From the NCBI GenBank assembly GCA_033239525.1, contig BSYO01000033.1:11213501-11277500 (forward strand): a stretch of DNA of 64,000 nucleotides, in the 5' to 3' direction. The notes beneath the pieces are model-generated. The model saw only the letters and a program-made list of their open reading frames with translations. It was not told where the DNA came from and searched no databases. The stretch's first letter is position 1. Each line of letters begins with the position of its first letter. Below are positions 36,035-49,179 of the stretch, piece after piece. Source of the stretch: Nepenthes gracilis (taxonomy: Eukaryota; Streptophyta; Magnoliopsida; Caryophyllales; Nepenthaceae). Made by a program: the position numbers and the translations under genes.

Positions 36035-38532
36035 TGTAATAACCCGGATTTTTTTATTCGAATTAATTTAATATTAATTATAATTTTGGACAAATTGGAC
36101 GTGACAAAATTAATTAAATATTAAGAAATTTTGGAAGGATGTTTGGATCGGTTGGGTTGTCGCCCGGGGTGCACCCGTATTATCGCCCAAATATTGATTC
36201 GAATTTTGGAATAAAAGAAAACTAAAATTGAATATATATGTATAATATTATTATTATATTATATTATATATATAATTAAAAAAGTAAAATGAAGAAGATA
36301 AGATTGAAAATTTGAAAAAAAAAAAAAGAAAAAATAGAGATAAGATTGGAATGGGGATCGGGAGAGAGAACCGAGAGAGGGAATTAGGGTTTCGCCGGCG
36401 TGCGGTGGAGGAGAGAAGGAGAAGGGAGAGGCGGCCGTTTGACGATCGGCCGGGCGATGACGACGCTCGACGAGGACGGCACGGTGCGGGTGGGTGATGG
36501 CGGCGGCCTGTGGTGATCATCGCGGGCAGTGTGGGTTGTGGGTGGAGCGGTGGTAGTCGACGGTGTATCGAACCAGTGTAGCGCCGGTGTTGGCTGGGTG
36601 GTGGCCAGAGGCCGAGGCGTTCGACGATCAGCCGTGGTGGTGGCGGCTAGTTGGTGGGCATCGTCGCCGAGCAGCGCGCGGGCGTGAAACCGCGTAGTGA
36701 GAGGGAGAGAACGGCGCTCGGAGAGATGGATTTTGAGCAGCGGCGGCAGCGGGACCAATGGTGGTTCGCCTGACCGGCGGCACTTGCGGCAAAAGCTGCG
36801 CAGAAGGGGAGCGTGGGCGTGGCGTGGCGGCGCGCCTCGCACGGCGGAGAGAAAAGGGCCGCTGGGTACTTCGGGACATCCTTTCTTCAGATCTGTAAAG
36901 TATGAGGTTCAGGCGAGTATCTGTAAATCCTCTCTTTGGTCTAATTTAATTTCTGACATATTTTGGATACTGTTTGGATTTTTACTAACATGCATGTATT
37001 TTTATATGCCTGAATTATTTATTCTGGACATGCATGTGTAGTTCATTGGATGTTTTGGGGGTTATTGGACTGGATTTTATGATTTTAGAAAATTTAATAT
37101 TTTTCTGAAAGGTCCAATAATTTAGTGGACACTATATATTTTTATATTAATATATTTATATAAAAATATACATGAAATTTGCATTGGCCGTGCATTTTCA
37201 CATGCATGTGCCGGGTTGTGGTCACTATATTTGGATTTGGATTATTGGACTCTGGCCAGCTCCCGACGGGGAGATTATTTTGTTATTTGAAAATCCCTTT
37301 CTGCCGGCAGGAAAGGCTTGGAGTAGTGACCCTTCCCATTTGGACAATTTGATTTGACCTTAGAATATATTCGGACGTCCTAATATATCTGACAAACTTG
37401 AGGAATGCACCCAAAGTCGCGGGTGGTAAAACATAGTGAGCAACCTTATCTATGGGTACACAAGACATGGATTTTGGCCTAAGGTTAAAGGATTATGTGT
37501 AACCCTTCCTCAAGCTAGTCTTTAAATAATGAGAACCCGATTTGGTGCATAATTTATATTTTTGCATTGATTGGAATTGACTTTGATTTGGATATGGGTT
37601 TTTGGACTTGGATTTGAGATTCGTCGATTTTTTTCCTATAATTGAGCATGGTATGTCTCAATAAATAATTTTGACTAGATGTTACGATCCGGACCTTTGG
37701 AATATTCAAACGGTGTTGCTTGATCTCTGCGCACGCTATTAGATCATCCCTTATCGATTTGCCTCGAATCACAAGGTGATCGGGCATTGATTTGGACTGG
37801 GACTCGGATCGACATCGGTTTTGGAATTGGTTCGAATCACCACCGTTTTGGTTATATATATATTTATATATACGTCCCGACGAGGACTATTTTAGAAATT
37901 TGGACATTTATTTGGACTTGGACATTTGATTTGAGTACGAGACTACCATTGGATTTTAAAATTTGGATCTTGGATTTTGGTTGGAATTATCTTATCGGTG
38001 ATTTGGATTTATTTTGAAATTTGATTAGATTTTTATCCATTGGCTTCTCATCTGATTTATTCAACTTGTTTTGACTAAATATGATACTTGCTGGGCCTTA
38101 GGCTCATTTTTCTGTTTTGTCCCCTTCAGAGTAGAAGGTTCGGATGCAGTACAGGGGTATAGACATGATCGGTCAGATATCCGTCCGATTTGGTGAGTTT
38201 CAGTTTTATTATAATTCATATTGATATTTGATAAATTTGGATTATGGAATTGGCCGGATATAGGCTTATTGTTATATGTTGAAAATAGTTGAATATTTGT
38301 TATGTTTGATTACGATTTTTGGGTTGGATTATTATCTCCCTTACGATGATCGTAGAGCAGGTCGTATTTATTTTGCTCGGACGGTTGTTCGATGAGGTCC
38401 TGTGAGGATTTTAATTTTGTTAAGTATATTTTGGTTTGTCACACCCGAATTTTGGGACTTAGTAGTAATTGTTTAAAATAATTTGGGAATTCAGATTTTA
38501 GAAATTGACTTGCTTGGTTCGGGTCCGTGACA
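36035..38532 (+). mobile_element. Solo LTR (2.5 kb) nested in the gypsy 3' LTR
   Basis: It starts TGTAATAACCCGG and ends GGGTCCGTGACA. It is flanked by a perfect 5-bp duplication GTCAC (36030-36034 and 38533-38537). It belongs to a related LTR family, sharing the cgcgggtggtaaaa word and the GA-rich, GGCG-rich block. It has no internal coding part. Confidence 0.9.
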
Positions 38533-38537
38533 GTCAC

Positions 38538-38623
38538 ACTCGGGTTGGATTTTTCTGATTGATGAAAATATTATTATCGATTTTATTTTTAACCTGCGTA
38601 TATTGTATTCCTGGGTCGTAATA
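38538..38623 (+). mobile_element. Gypsy element, 3' LTR, last part
   Basis: It continues the LTR interrupted at 36034: actcgggttggatttt through gataaa-like sequence to gtaata. It matches the 5' LTR end at about 29806-29891. Confidence 0.8.
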
Positions 38624-38639
38624 TGTATTCTTTTTTGCA

Positions 38640-40600
38640 CTGTGAAGTGTTAGTCTTTGAGTAACAGGAAAGGAAGAAATGGTGTGGCTCTAAATTTGGT
38701 GAGAAGAGGCGAAACAAGTTTCAATCGAGGTATTAAACCTTGAGTGCCATCACTATAGAAAAAAATGACACATTAAGAAGTAATGATGCAAGTAGAAAAG
38801 CGAGAATGCAGGTGGCAATGAGAAGAAAGCCAACAAAGCCCGAGATGATGAGTGAGTCTTTTATATTACTGATTATGACCTCTGGTTAGTGTGTAAAAAG
38901 GATAATGTGATCAATCTACCGGATCACGAGACCAATTGGGTGGTGGACAGTGGTGTCTTCACGTCACATTATGGAGGAAATTATTCACATCTTACACTTC
39001 TGATGATTTTAGAGTGTTGTGGATGGGTAATGAAGGTACATTTTGGAATATCGGTTGTGATGACATGTGTCCGATCACTAACAATAAGACCAAATTACTA
39101 TTGAGGGATGTACAACACGTTTCGGATATTTGACTAAATCTGATTTTAGCGGGCAAGCTCGATGATGAAGGATTTTTAACACTTTTTATAAAGGGATATA
39201 AAAGTTGACTAGATGGCCTCTACTAGATGTCCGGGGAAAAAATATTTTAAGTTTGCATGTGTTAGAAGCCTCAATTGTAACTGAAGATGTGCATATTGTT
39301 AGAAGTGAGGAGTTTTCAGATTTGTGGCATTAATGACTAAGTCACATGGGTGAGAAGGGGCTAAATTGCCTAGCCAAGAAGGACTTCCTACCGGGTGTAA
39401 AGGAAGCCAAGTTGAAGACTTGTCCTCATTGTATGAAGAGGAACTAATGGCGAGTTCCACTCCATGGAAACTTTTCTACAAAGAAGGCCGATCTTTTTGA
39501 GTTAGTTCACACTGACATATGTGACACTTTTAAAGTGAAGATAGTCGGAGGAGCACTATACTTTATTACATTCATTGACGATTGTTTACGAAATTTGTGG
39601 GTATATCCTTTGAAATCGAATGATCAAACTCTTGATATCTTTGAACATTTTCATACCTTAGTTAAGAGACAAACAGGGAAGAAGTTGAAGTGTATCCGAA
39701 ATGACAACAATGGTGAGTACATTGGAGCATTTAATTTATATTATCAGTCTCATGGAATTCATCAATGAAGAATTCTATCGAAGACACTACAACTGAATGG
39801 TGTGGGCGAACGTATGAATAGGACATTGATGGAAAAAGTTTGATATGTGCTTTCAAAGGCGAAGCTCTTTGGTTCATTTTGGGAAAGCTAAGAGGGTTGC
39901 GGCTTATATTATCAACCTATCACTGAGTGGTCCACTGAATGGAAAAGTTTAGAAAAGGTTATGGTATGGGAAGGAATTATCCTATGACCACTTGTGCTCA
40001 TTCGGGTGCAAGGTCTTTGTTCACATGTCGAAGGATAATAGGATTAAGTTGGAGTTGAAAACAAGATAATATATTTTTCTCAACTATGGGAAAGATGATT
40101 TGAGATATTGATTCTACAATCCGATTGAGAAGAAGCATATTCAATCGGGGGATGTGGTGTTTGTTGAGGACGAGACAATTAAATATATCATCAAAGAGGT
40201 GAAGGTTATTTCCAACAATGACAACAACTGGGTTTGCGATATGAATCTTAAGCCCTTGATACTGGTGCCTGTTCGTAATGAAGACGGTGATCAAGACAAT
40301 CCTGAATGGAAAGAAGGCCGTGAGACTTTTGCTCTTATTGATGAAGATGATGTTGTTCCGTATGATGTTATTGAGCCCACTGAGACCATTTCACTCCGAC
40401 AATCCATGAGAAATTGAAGGCTATCTGTTCGACTGTTGGCTAATGAGTATATGTTACTTACCGATGGAGGGGAGCTCGAATGCTTTGAAGAAACTATGGA
40501 GGATGAATATAAAGTGGAGTGGATCGAAAACTTATAAGATAAAATAAAGTCGTTTCAGAGAGGAAAGCTTGTAGTTTGTCAAATCATTGCCGAGATGATG
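38640..40600 (+). pseudogene. Copia zinc knuckle, protease and integrase; RT missing
   Basis: Downstream of the gypsy insertion the copia frame resumes. A decayed zinc knuckle (ECHHYRKK-like) lies near 38740. The protease block WVVDSG lies near 38937. The gag-pre-integrase LWH and LSHMGEKGL near 39320 are followed by KTCPHC and integrase LVHTDIC, GGALYFITFIDD, LKCIRNDN and ERMNRTLME (39490-39840). The tail of INT then reads DEDDVVPYDVIEP near 40345. After a LLTDGGELECFEE block near 40455, which normally precedes RT, the sequence passes into 3' non-coding DNA. RT and RNase H are deleted. Confidence 0.8.
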
Positions 40601-40654
40601 ATGATAGCTCCATAGTCGTGAGGGTAAATTAGTTGGGTTATAGGCCACTCTCGT

Positions 40655-40933
40655 GTAGATCCATTGTTATAAGACATATAATTCTTATATTTATGAGATT
40701 TGTGTAATCATTGTTATAAGGCGTTTAGTCATTATATTTGTAGAATTTGTATAATCAACACTTTTATAGTAAAGATATTTTAGACGTATCATTCCATGGT
40801 TATTTTCTCTCATATTTAATAGAATTTTTCACGTAAAAATTATATTTTATGTTATTATTGATGATTATTGTATATTTATTGAGAATTATTGATTGTTTTT
40901 CTGCTATTTAAATTAGTATTTTGAGTCCCAACA
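40655..40933 (+). mobile_element. Copia 3' LTR, right part
   Basis: It matches the last third of the 5' LTR (gttataag..ttatatttat units; tttttcac-taaaaattatat) and ends gagtcccaaca. The left part is missing, so the internal deletion probably removed RT, RNase H and the start of this LTR together. Confidence 0.65.
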
Positions 40934-42837
40934 CAATTCACATTAGTCTACATTATATTTATGTCAATGAAAATGGGGATCCCACTTCTCCTTGGAAAAT
41001 GCAGAACCTAAAAAAAGTAGAATCCTGTTCTTCTAAAAAAAAATAATTGAATTAAAATTTAATAATTAAAAATAAAAAAATAATAATAAAATGGTTATAT
41101 CTTTAAATTTCTTTTTTATAATATTGATATTTATCAAATATTAAATTTAATATTGAAAAATGTTAATAAAAAATAGCTATTTAATGTTTGAACTTTATCA
41201 TATTAAATCCCATATATCAATGCTGATAGAATAAGGGATAAAATAGTGAATTTATTTGCAAAGTACATAAAACATAGACTACAATTTCAAGTAATAACAT
41301 AAACCAACACTTCTATTACACAACTCTAACACAGCAAGTACCACAAATTATACATACAATCACTATGAGACAATGTTCGACAAGATGGGTCAGCGTATAT
41401 ATCACAAATATTAGAAGATTTCCAATAATAGCAATTATGCAAAGCTCTCCACAAGATTAACCAAAGCCTTCAAATAGTCTATCACCAAACTTAGACTCCA
41501 TGTACCGGTGCCACTAAATCTGAAATGAAGTGTGTTAGATGTGACCTAAAATAAATCGGCTCAATTTAAAGCTAAATCAAGACCCAAGTATAAAGCAAAA
41601 TACAACAACTGAAAGATAATAATCAATCAATAAATTATTCCATCCAAAAATGGTTGAAATGGTTCTCACAATCAACAACTAGACGGTTACTTTATTAAAT
41701 TCAAACAACAGTGATATACCATGAATAACGCTTTTTAACAGCTATCTTGAGATGCCTATTAACTCAGGCAATGGTTTTAAGGGCTAACAAAATGGATAAG
41801 AATTTTGGTTATAAATACAACTCTCCTCAAATCCAAAAGAGAGAAAAACGCTAAAAAGAAATAATGCCACTTAAGCAAATGATTACACCTAAATGGAGCA
41901 AAGCCCTTCCAATCCACACTCACTCCCATTCTCTTTTTTCTTCACCATTTACTTTCCTTTTACATCTTTTAATTTAAGAAGAAATATTATTGATTTGAGC
42001 GTTAAAAAATATATAAGAAAACAAATCCCATATACTTCTTATCTCTTGTTTAATTTGTTATGATATGCAAGATAAGGATTTGTAGATATAAGGATGGGAC
42101 TCGACTCACATCTAGGAAGAAAATCTCGGCTCTCTAATTCATATACATTTTACATCTTTTTTTGATTTGTTATAATACGCAGGATAATAATTTATAGACA
42201 TGAAGATCGGACCAACTCACCTCCAAGAAGAAAGTCTTGGCTTCCTAATTCGTATGATAGTTTAGATTCTTAAAATGTATCATTAGCATTGTCTCTAAAA
42301 ACACGGTCAAGCCTACTTTCATTGTCGATAAAAATCAAACTTCATTCGACAAATTATGGTGAATACCAGGGCCTAGATTGTTATGGTCTTGAATCAAAGT
42401 AGGTAATAATAATTATTATTTTTATTATTATTATTATTACAACCTATAAAATTTTAACCATAAATATGAAACAATAACCAAATAAATCCCAAATCTGAAC
42501 GTAACTTGATAACAAACCATATAATCTCTACATTCAATACTAATTAATCAAAATATAAATCATTTATAGAATCACATCGGATAATTTATCCAAACAATCA
42601 AATAATTACCAACAATGTCATTAGGGAGTAACAAACCAACAACATATATTACCAAATAACATGTGACCTAACCAATCCCTTACAGAACCATAAACCAACA
42701 TCCGATAGTCTTTTTGTACCCAAAACATAACTAATATAATCACAATCCTAATATCAAACTAATACTTACCAAAATAAGTGAGACTTCAATCCAATTTACG
42801 TCCAAACTCCCTACAACGTATCTGAAGTCCACTAACA
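40934..42837. other. AT-rich intergenic DNA with a tandem duplication
   Basis: No gene seen. Two units of about 90 bp (about 42055-42140 and 42170-42258), each with ttgttat, agataa and ctaattc words, form a diverged tandem pair. An ATT run lies near 42408-42439. Confidence 0.5.
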
Positions 42838-45800
42838 TAATGATTGAATTTTATGAATACACTTATTCCAATATTTATGTTCATGAGCCCGAAAATTTAA
42901 GAGATACCACGATAGTATATAATTTAATCAATAAACCTAATTTCGTAACCGATTTGGTTTCGGTTGATCAAATTAGTAATGTAGTCGATACGAGAACAAC
43001 CCAGAACTACCGTATCATTTAATTAGTCGTATAATAAAATTAGTAACTAAAGTATATAAGTATGAAATGTTCCAGTTACAAATTAGAAAAACTCACACAC
43101 TTAGAAAATTAAGAAAGGAAAGAAATAGAGAACCAACCAAACAGTTGGTCAAATTTTGCCACCATAATTAATTTATACTTAGATAAAATTAGAAAAATAA
43201 AAATAAGAAAGTAGGCAAGGAAGAATACGGCACATATGGCACAAAATTCAACACTTAGTCAAAATTTTAAAATTAGAAAATTAAGAAAGAAGAAAGAAGA
43301 AGGAAGAAGACAAAGGGGGCACAACGCCTTTGTCACCAAATTTCCTAATTTTTATTAACCAAGTAAACCAACTAATTAAAGGATGAAACTTGGTATAAAA
43401 GGAGGAGGGACACATGGCATAATAAGTATACATGTATAAAAATTAGCACCGATTAAATAAGAGAAAGTGGCAAATTAGGAAGCTACCAAATCAGCTAAGG
43501 AGAAAGTGATTTAGCAAGGATGTTAGTCGAGCTTTTGCCAACAAATTGGGACATGTGGCAACTCCAAATTAATTTAGGAATGACTCACTATATTTAGCAA
43601 TAGTATAAATAAGAGAAAGGAGAAGAAAATCGGAAGAAAAATAGAAGAGAAACAAAAGAAAACAAAGAGGAAAAATTGACCCGTGAGAAGTAAGATTAGT
43701 TAAGGGAATTGAGAGTTCAGATTCGAATTCTCATTAAATCAGGCAAGAACACTGCTATCTTCTTCTTTTGTTGATAATTTCTTGCTATCATTTTTAAGTA
43801 TTGCCGGTCTAATATTTTATATTTGTGCCACAATCATGTTAGATTAGGTAAAAATTAGAATCATGTCATTTACAGATTCAGTTGCTAAACCTTATTGATA
43901 TTTGATTTATACATATCATATTTGATCAATTTGTCCCATAAAATTTTTAATATAGATATTTTAAGATATTTTCTAAAGAATCATATTTTTATAGTAAAAT
44001 TTTCTCAAGAAATTGGCTGATTTGATTGAAATAAAGTTGATTGACAAATTGAATGGGGTGGAAACAGGCCAGCTATTGATGCTGAATTTCAGCTGCTGTT
44101 TTTTCTAAATCTTTGACCGGTTTAAGCTCCATAAAAATTAATTATGAAACTTTAATGAGCTAACAATATGTCATAAAATTGGTGCCAAAATTTCTTTTAA
44201 AAATTGGATCGGTTCTATCCCAAAATAGGTATGTGTCATCGAACCGGCCAAAAACAAACTTTGGTATTAAAGATCAGTGTATAGCTTTGAATTGGGCAAG
44301 CATAAAATTGAAAACTTTATATAAACTGTTCCAAAACGATGTGCTAATTCGGAGAGTATAAGTGAAATAATTTTATATGGTAAATTAACCACTGAATTGG
44401 TTCTAGAATCGAACACTACCACTGAACCGGTCGTTACACTAGTTTGACAATTTAGCTAAATTTGGATGATCCGGTCAAAAAATAATTATTAAACCGGTCA
44501 TATATGATATGTTAAGGCAATAAATCGATTAAATATCAGGTAAACCAGCCAACAATTATGTGAATCAGCCACTAAAAGTGGAAACCAAACTAGTTTCTGC
44601 AAACTGGCCGAATTCAACTTATGATTTAATAAGTGAACCGGTTTATATATGCTTTTTGAAATGATGAACTAGCTATTTAAATTATAAATAACGGTGAATT
44701 GACTCATATGATAAAATCGATAAAATATTACGGAAGGCCGAATCGGTCTCTGAATCGGCTAAGTGAGCAAACCGATTGGAAATATCAAAATGTGACTTAA
44801 TTAGTTAGTAAACCAAAATATTTAAGAGGATAATGGGCCAGAAGTCTAATAATATGTTACCTAAAAATTTGTCCAGCACATGTAAAAATTTATATGACCT
44901 TATTTTTATGATATGTATTAATATGATATTATTATATATATATATGATAAGTTTATACATGAGTAAAAGCTAATGTGATATTATAAAAATAAGTATTTTC
45001 TCAAGAGACAAAAAAATTATGAAGAAGAAGCAAGAATAAGGGCTTTTACTAAGAAATTTTAAGAAGTAAGAAAATTAAACCAAGAATTTATTTTAATGGG
45101 CAGTATTTCTTAACATATTTTAGAATATTATAACAAAAATTGAGGACTACCTTTTATCGTGGGAAAATAAGATTGCTGTTTGACCCCGTTTATCGGGATA
45201 TAATAGGTATATATCGTCCACATCTAGGTGTTGAATAAGAACTTATGATCTTAGATTGTGTGAAAGATATACTATCCTTTCCTCGATTGACAGCTTCATT
45301 AGTTAGTAAGGTTTGCAAGTCTAATTTCTCAAGTTATAAAAATAATAAATATGTTAGCAAGTAAAAAGAAACATGTAAAAGAAAAAAAAAAAATCAAATG
45401 TATTATGAAAATATTTTAAAAATATATATGTATTTTTTATGTATTACGACTCCGATTCTTTTCCATGATATAATTTCAAATAAAGTATACATGTCCTTGA
45501 TTATTACGTGTCTTGCTACACACTTGTCTCACTCTATTGCTATTTTCTTTGTCCTCCAGATGATATGTAGGAGTTTATACCCGATGATGAGGAATATAGT
45601 ATTAGCTAATTGTTATGTTGTATTTAGAAATAATGTATTAAGTTTTGTTTAAACAATAATGTATTAAGTTGTAATTTTGTAATATGTTATGGAATATTAA
45701 AGCTTCCACAATTATCTATGGTTATCTTATATACTTCCGCAATATTTATATGAGATGTATTTGGAAATTTAGTGACGTCTTTTCTAATAAAAACCCGATA

Positions 45801-45944
45801 GTGTACTCGATTGTACAATATTGGCACCATCAATAATGTGATAATAGTATGGATTCTTGTAAAAGTAAGAGAATTTATTACATAATAATATAAACATAAT
45901 AATATAAAAAAATTAACTAAGAAATAAGAACGTAAGATGTGATA
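42838..45944 (+). mobile_element. Gypsy element 3, 5' LTR (3.1 kb)
   Basis: It starts near TGATTGAATTTTATGAATAC and ends just before a primer site tagtatcagaga (45947), a decayed initiator tRNA-Met site. It is collinear with 50368-51290 and with 53160-54270. The sequence is AT-rich and has no coding capacity. Confidence 0.75.
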
Positions 45945-46094
45945 GGTAGTATCAGAGAAAATTTCAGGAGATGCCATAGGATGATCAATTATGCGGAAGT
46001 CTAGGGTTAATATGTTAAAGACTTCCAATATTGTTATTTATGGTTGAAAATTTAGGCATTAACCTGTTTATTCCTACTTGAATAATAGGAATCG

Positions 46095-47060
46095 AAATGT
46101 CTAGCCACCAAAAAAGTTCTCGACCTTTCAAACAGCCAAACTGAGAGGCTGAATATTTTAATTTGATGGGATGTATGATGAAAGTAAAGGAAACGATAGT
46201 GCAACGTCATATAGATTAGACCCTAGATCTAGCTCCTGCACCAACAAATCCAAGGGTATCGGCCCATGATCGCTTCATTAATGAACGAGTACCTAAATTC
46301 ATGGGAGAATGGAACCCAATCAAAGTAGACATTTGGATTTGTAGACTCAAGAAGGTATTCTTAGTAATCCGATATCATGAAAAAGATAATGTTTTATTCA
46401 TATCCTATTAGCTAAAAGGTGAAGTCGACCACTAGTAGAAAATGGAAAAACAAGTAATGGATGTGCCTGAGTATGAAATTACGTGGGGCTGTTCAAGGAA
46501 ACTTTTATGGAAAAGTACTTTCCTACCAGTCTCCAAAACAAAATGGAGAAAGAATTCATGCGATTGAGGCAAAGAAACTACACTGTAGCTGAATACGACA
46601 CCAAATTTATTGAATTGTTCCCATGCTCCTTATATAATGAATGAAGAGATAAGGAAGGGAGGTGTAAAATTTCAGTATGGATTATGAGATAATATCAGAA
46701 AGTAACTATTAACGTTGAAATTGTGGACTTATGGAGAAGTGTTGGATAGAGCACTCATCTTCAAGAAAGAATTGGAGAAAGAAAAATTTTTCAAAAAGAG
46801 GTCCAACTAAGGAAGTTTGAGTATAGGACCAAGTGCAAAATTAAGAGGACTTACAAAGAAGGCAAAAATTGCTAACAAAGGAAAGAGCAACATACCTATA
46901 CAACTAGTGCCCCAGCCATAGCTAGAAAAGCCTGTATGCGTTCAATGAGGGAAATGACACTTTGGAAGGCCTTGTTAGAAGTTGGCAAGGGTTTGTTTTA
47001 ATTGCAAACAAAAAGGACACGTAGTCAAGAATTGCCCTTATCTTAAACAAAAAATGAAGT
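46095..47060 (+). pseudogene. Gypsy element 3 gag with CCHC knuckle
   Basis: FINERVPKFMGEWNP near 46280 and the following IWICRLKKVF belong to the plant gypsy gag domain. A zinc knuckle, CFNCKQKGHVVKNC (C-x2-C-x4-H-x4-C, 46994-47035), is intact. Frameshifts and stops split the gene. Confidence 0.8.
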
Positions 47061-47129
47061 AACCGGTTGTCCAAGGCAAAGTTTTTTGCAATAACAACCT
47101 AGGAGACGGAAGCAACTTCTCATGTGGTG

Positions 47130-48965
47130 GAAGGTATTCTTCCCATTTGTGATATTCCAGCACATGTTTCATTTGATTCGGAATCCATGCATTCTTTTGA
47201 TTCTACCAAATTTGCATGTCATCTTAAATAATCCTCAAAGATTCTAGATTTTTCTTTGCCTATATCGACGCCTATGGGTTTCTCTATGAAGACCAATATT
47301 ATGTACCTGAGGTGTATTGTTCGGTTGAATGAACTCCAATTGCCTGTAGATCTTATTTTACTTGAGATGGACGATTTTGATATAATTATAGATATGGATT
47401 GATTGACAACCAATCATACCAGCATTGACTGCTTCCATAAGCAAGTCAATTTTGGTTATTTTGGGACATGAGACATTCCATATTCAAGGGGAGAAGTGCT
47501 AGAAAATACCTTGCTTAATTTCGACTCTTCATGCTTAACATTTGATCCAAAGCGGGTGTGAAACTTATTTGGCCTATGCAAGCACTATCGGGAGCCATGA
47601 TTTACAAGCAAAAGATATACTAGTGGTGGGTGAATTTAAAGATATTTTTCTAGAAGATTTGCCCAACTTACCACCACACCAGGAGATTGAATTCAAAATT
47701 AAGCCCATCCTTAGATTTGGTCTAATTTCTATGGCACCATATAGAATGGTGCTTGCCAAACTCAAGGAGCTCAAGTAGCAGCTACAGGAGTTATTAGATA
47801 AGGGTTTCATTAGATCGAATGTATCTCCTTGGGACTCACTTGTTTTATTTGTAAAGAAGAAGGACGGGATCTTGCGGCTATATGTTAATTATCGTGAGCT
47901 TAATAAAATTACAATCAAGAACAAGTATCCACTATCACATATTGATTATCTATTTGATCAGGTGCAAGGGACCTGGGTATTCTCTAATATTAATTTTCGA
48001 TCAGGATATCATCAGCTGTGGATTAAACAGGAAGATGTGCCCAAGACTACTTTTCGGACTAGGTATGGCCATTATGAGTTTCTGATCATGCCATTCGGAC
48101 TAACCAATGTCCCTACAACATTCAAGGACTTGATGAATTGGATTTTTCAGCCTTATCTGGACAAGTTCGTGGTTATATTCATGATGATATTATAATTATT
48201 CCAAATGTTATGAGGAGCACAATGTGAATCTAAGAATCATGCTGAAAACTCTGAGAGAATAGAAGTTGTTCGCAAAATTAAAAAAAATATGAATTTTGGC
48301 TTGAAGAAGTAATATTTTTGGGTCATGTGTCTCTAAAGGAGGCATTTTGGTTAATTTAAAAAAGGTTGAAGATGTTACTAGCTAGAGTTGACCTACAACT
48401 GTGACCAAAGTCCGTAGCTTCCTTGGTATGATAGGATATAACCAGCGATTTGTAGAGATTTTTTTCAGAATTACTATGCTATTGACTCAACTTATAAAGA
48501 AAGAAGCTAAATTTGAATGGATCGAGGAATGTGAGTGGAACTTCTAGGAGTTGAAGAAACGATTAACCACTGCTCTTGTTCTAACTATTCCTGAAGGAAC
48601 CGGAGGATTTGTGGTTTATTGCGACGCATTAAAAATCAAATTGGGATGTGTTCTGATGCAACATGGGAAGGTAGTAGCCTATGGGTCTAAAAGTTCATGA
48701 AAAGAACTACCCGACCTATGATCTGGAGCTGGCTACTATTATATTTGCTTTAAAGATCTGGTGGCATCATTTGTATGAAGAAACATTTCTAATATATTCC
48801 GATCATAAGAGTTTTAAATATTTATTTTTTTGAAAAGAGTTGAACATGAGAAAGTGGAGATGGATCGACTTTCTAAAGGATTATAATTGTGAAATTTAGT
48901 ATCAACTTAGAAAGGCTAGCATTATAGTTGATGCTCTAAGTCGCCGAATGAGTTTCTTGGCAAGA
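47130..48965 (+). pseudogene. Gypsy element 3 protease, RT and RNase H
   Basis: A protease-like region precedes EFKDIFLEDLPNLPPHQEI (47626-47690), the usual linker to RT. RT blocks follow: [20 protein letters not shown] (47850-47910), then FRSGYHQ and MPFGLTN. The catalytic box appears as VVIFMM because one base of the usual FIDD is missing near 48180, which shifts the frame. RNase H remnants include FVVYCDA (48611-48630) and the final VDALSRR-like DALSR near 48930-48950. Confidence 0.85.
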
Positions 48966-49179
48966 TTGGAGATAAAGGAGATGGAGATACTGAATATTAT
49001 GAAGCAATGAGACATCCAGTGTTATGTGTAGGGTAATCGAATGATATTGGCATATTTTTAGATTTAGCCTGAGATACTGTAGAAAATGAAAAAAGAGCAA
49101 GTGAACAATCCATTTTTGATGAGTGTTGTCGAAAACTTGAATAGATACTTCAAAGTTGATTTAAACATTTGTACCGATG

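Noticed and set aside
36254..37041. Pro/Arg-rich open frames
   Set aside because: They lie inside the nested solo LTR and are low-complexity GA/GC-rich sequence.
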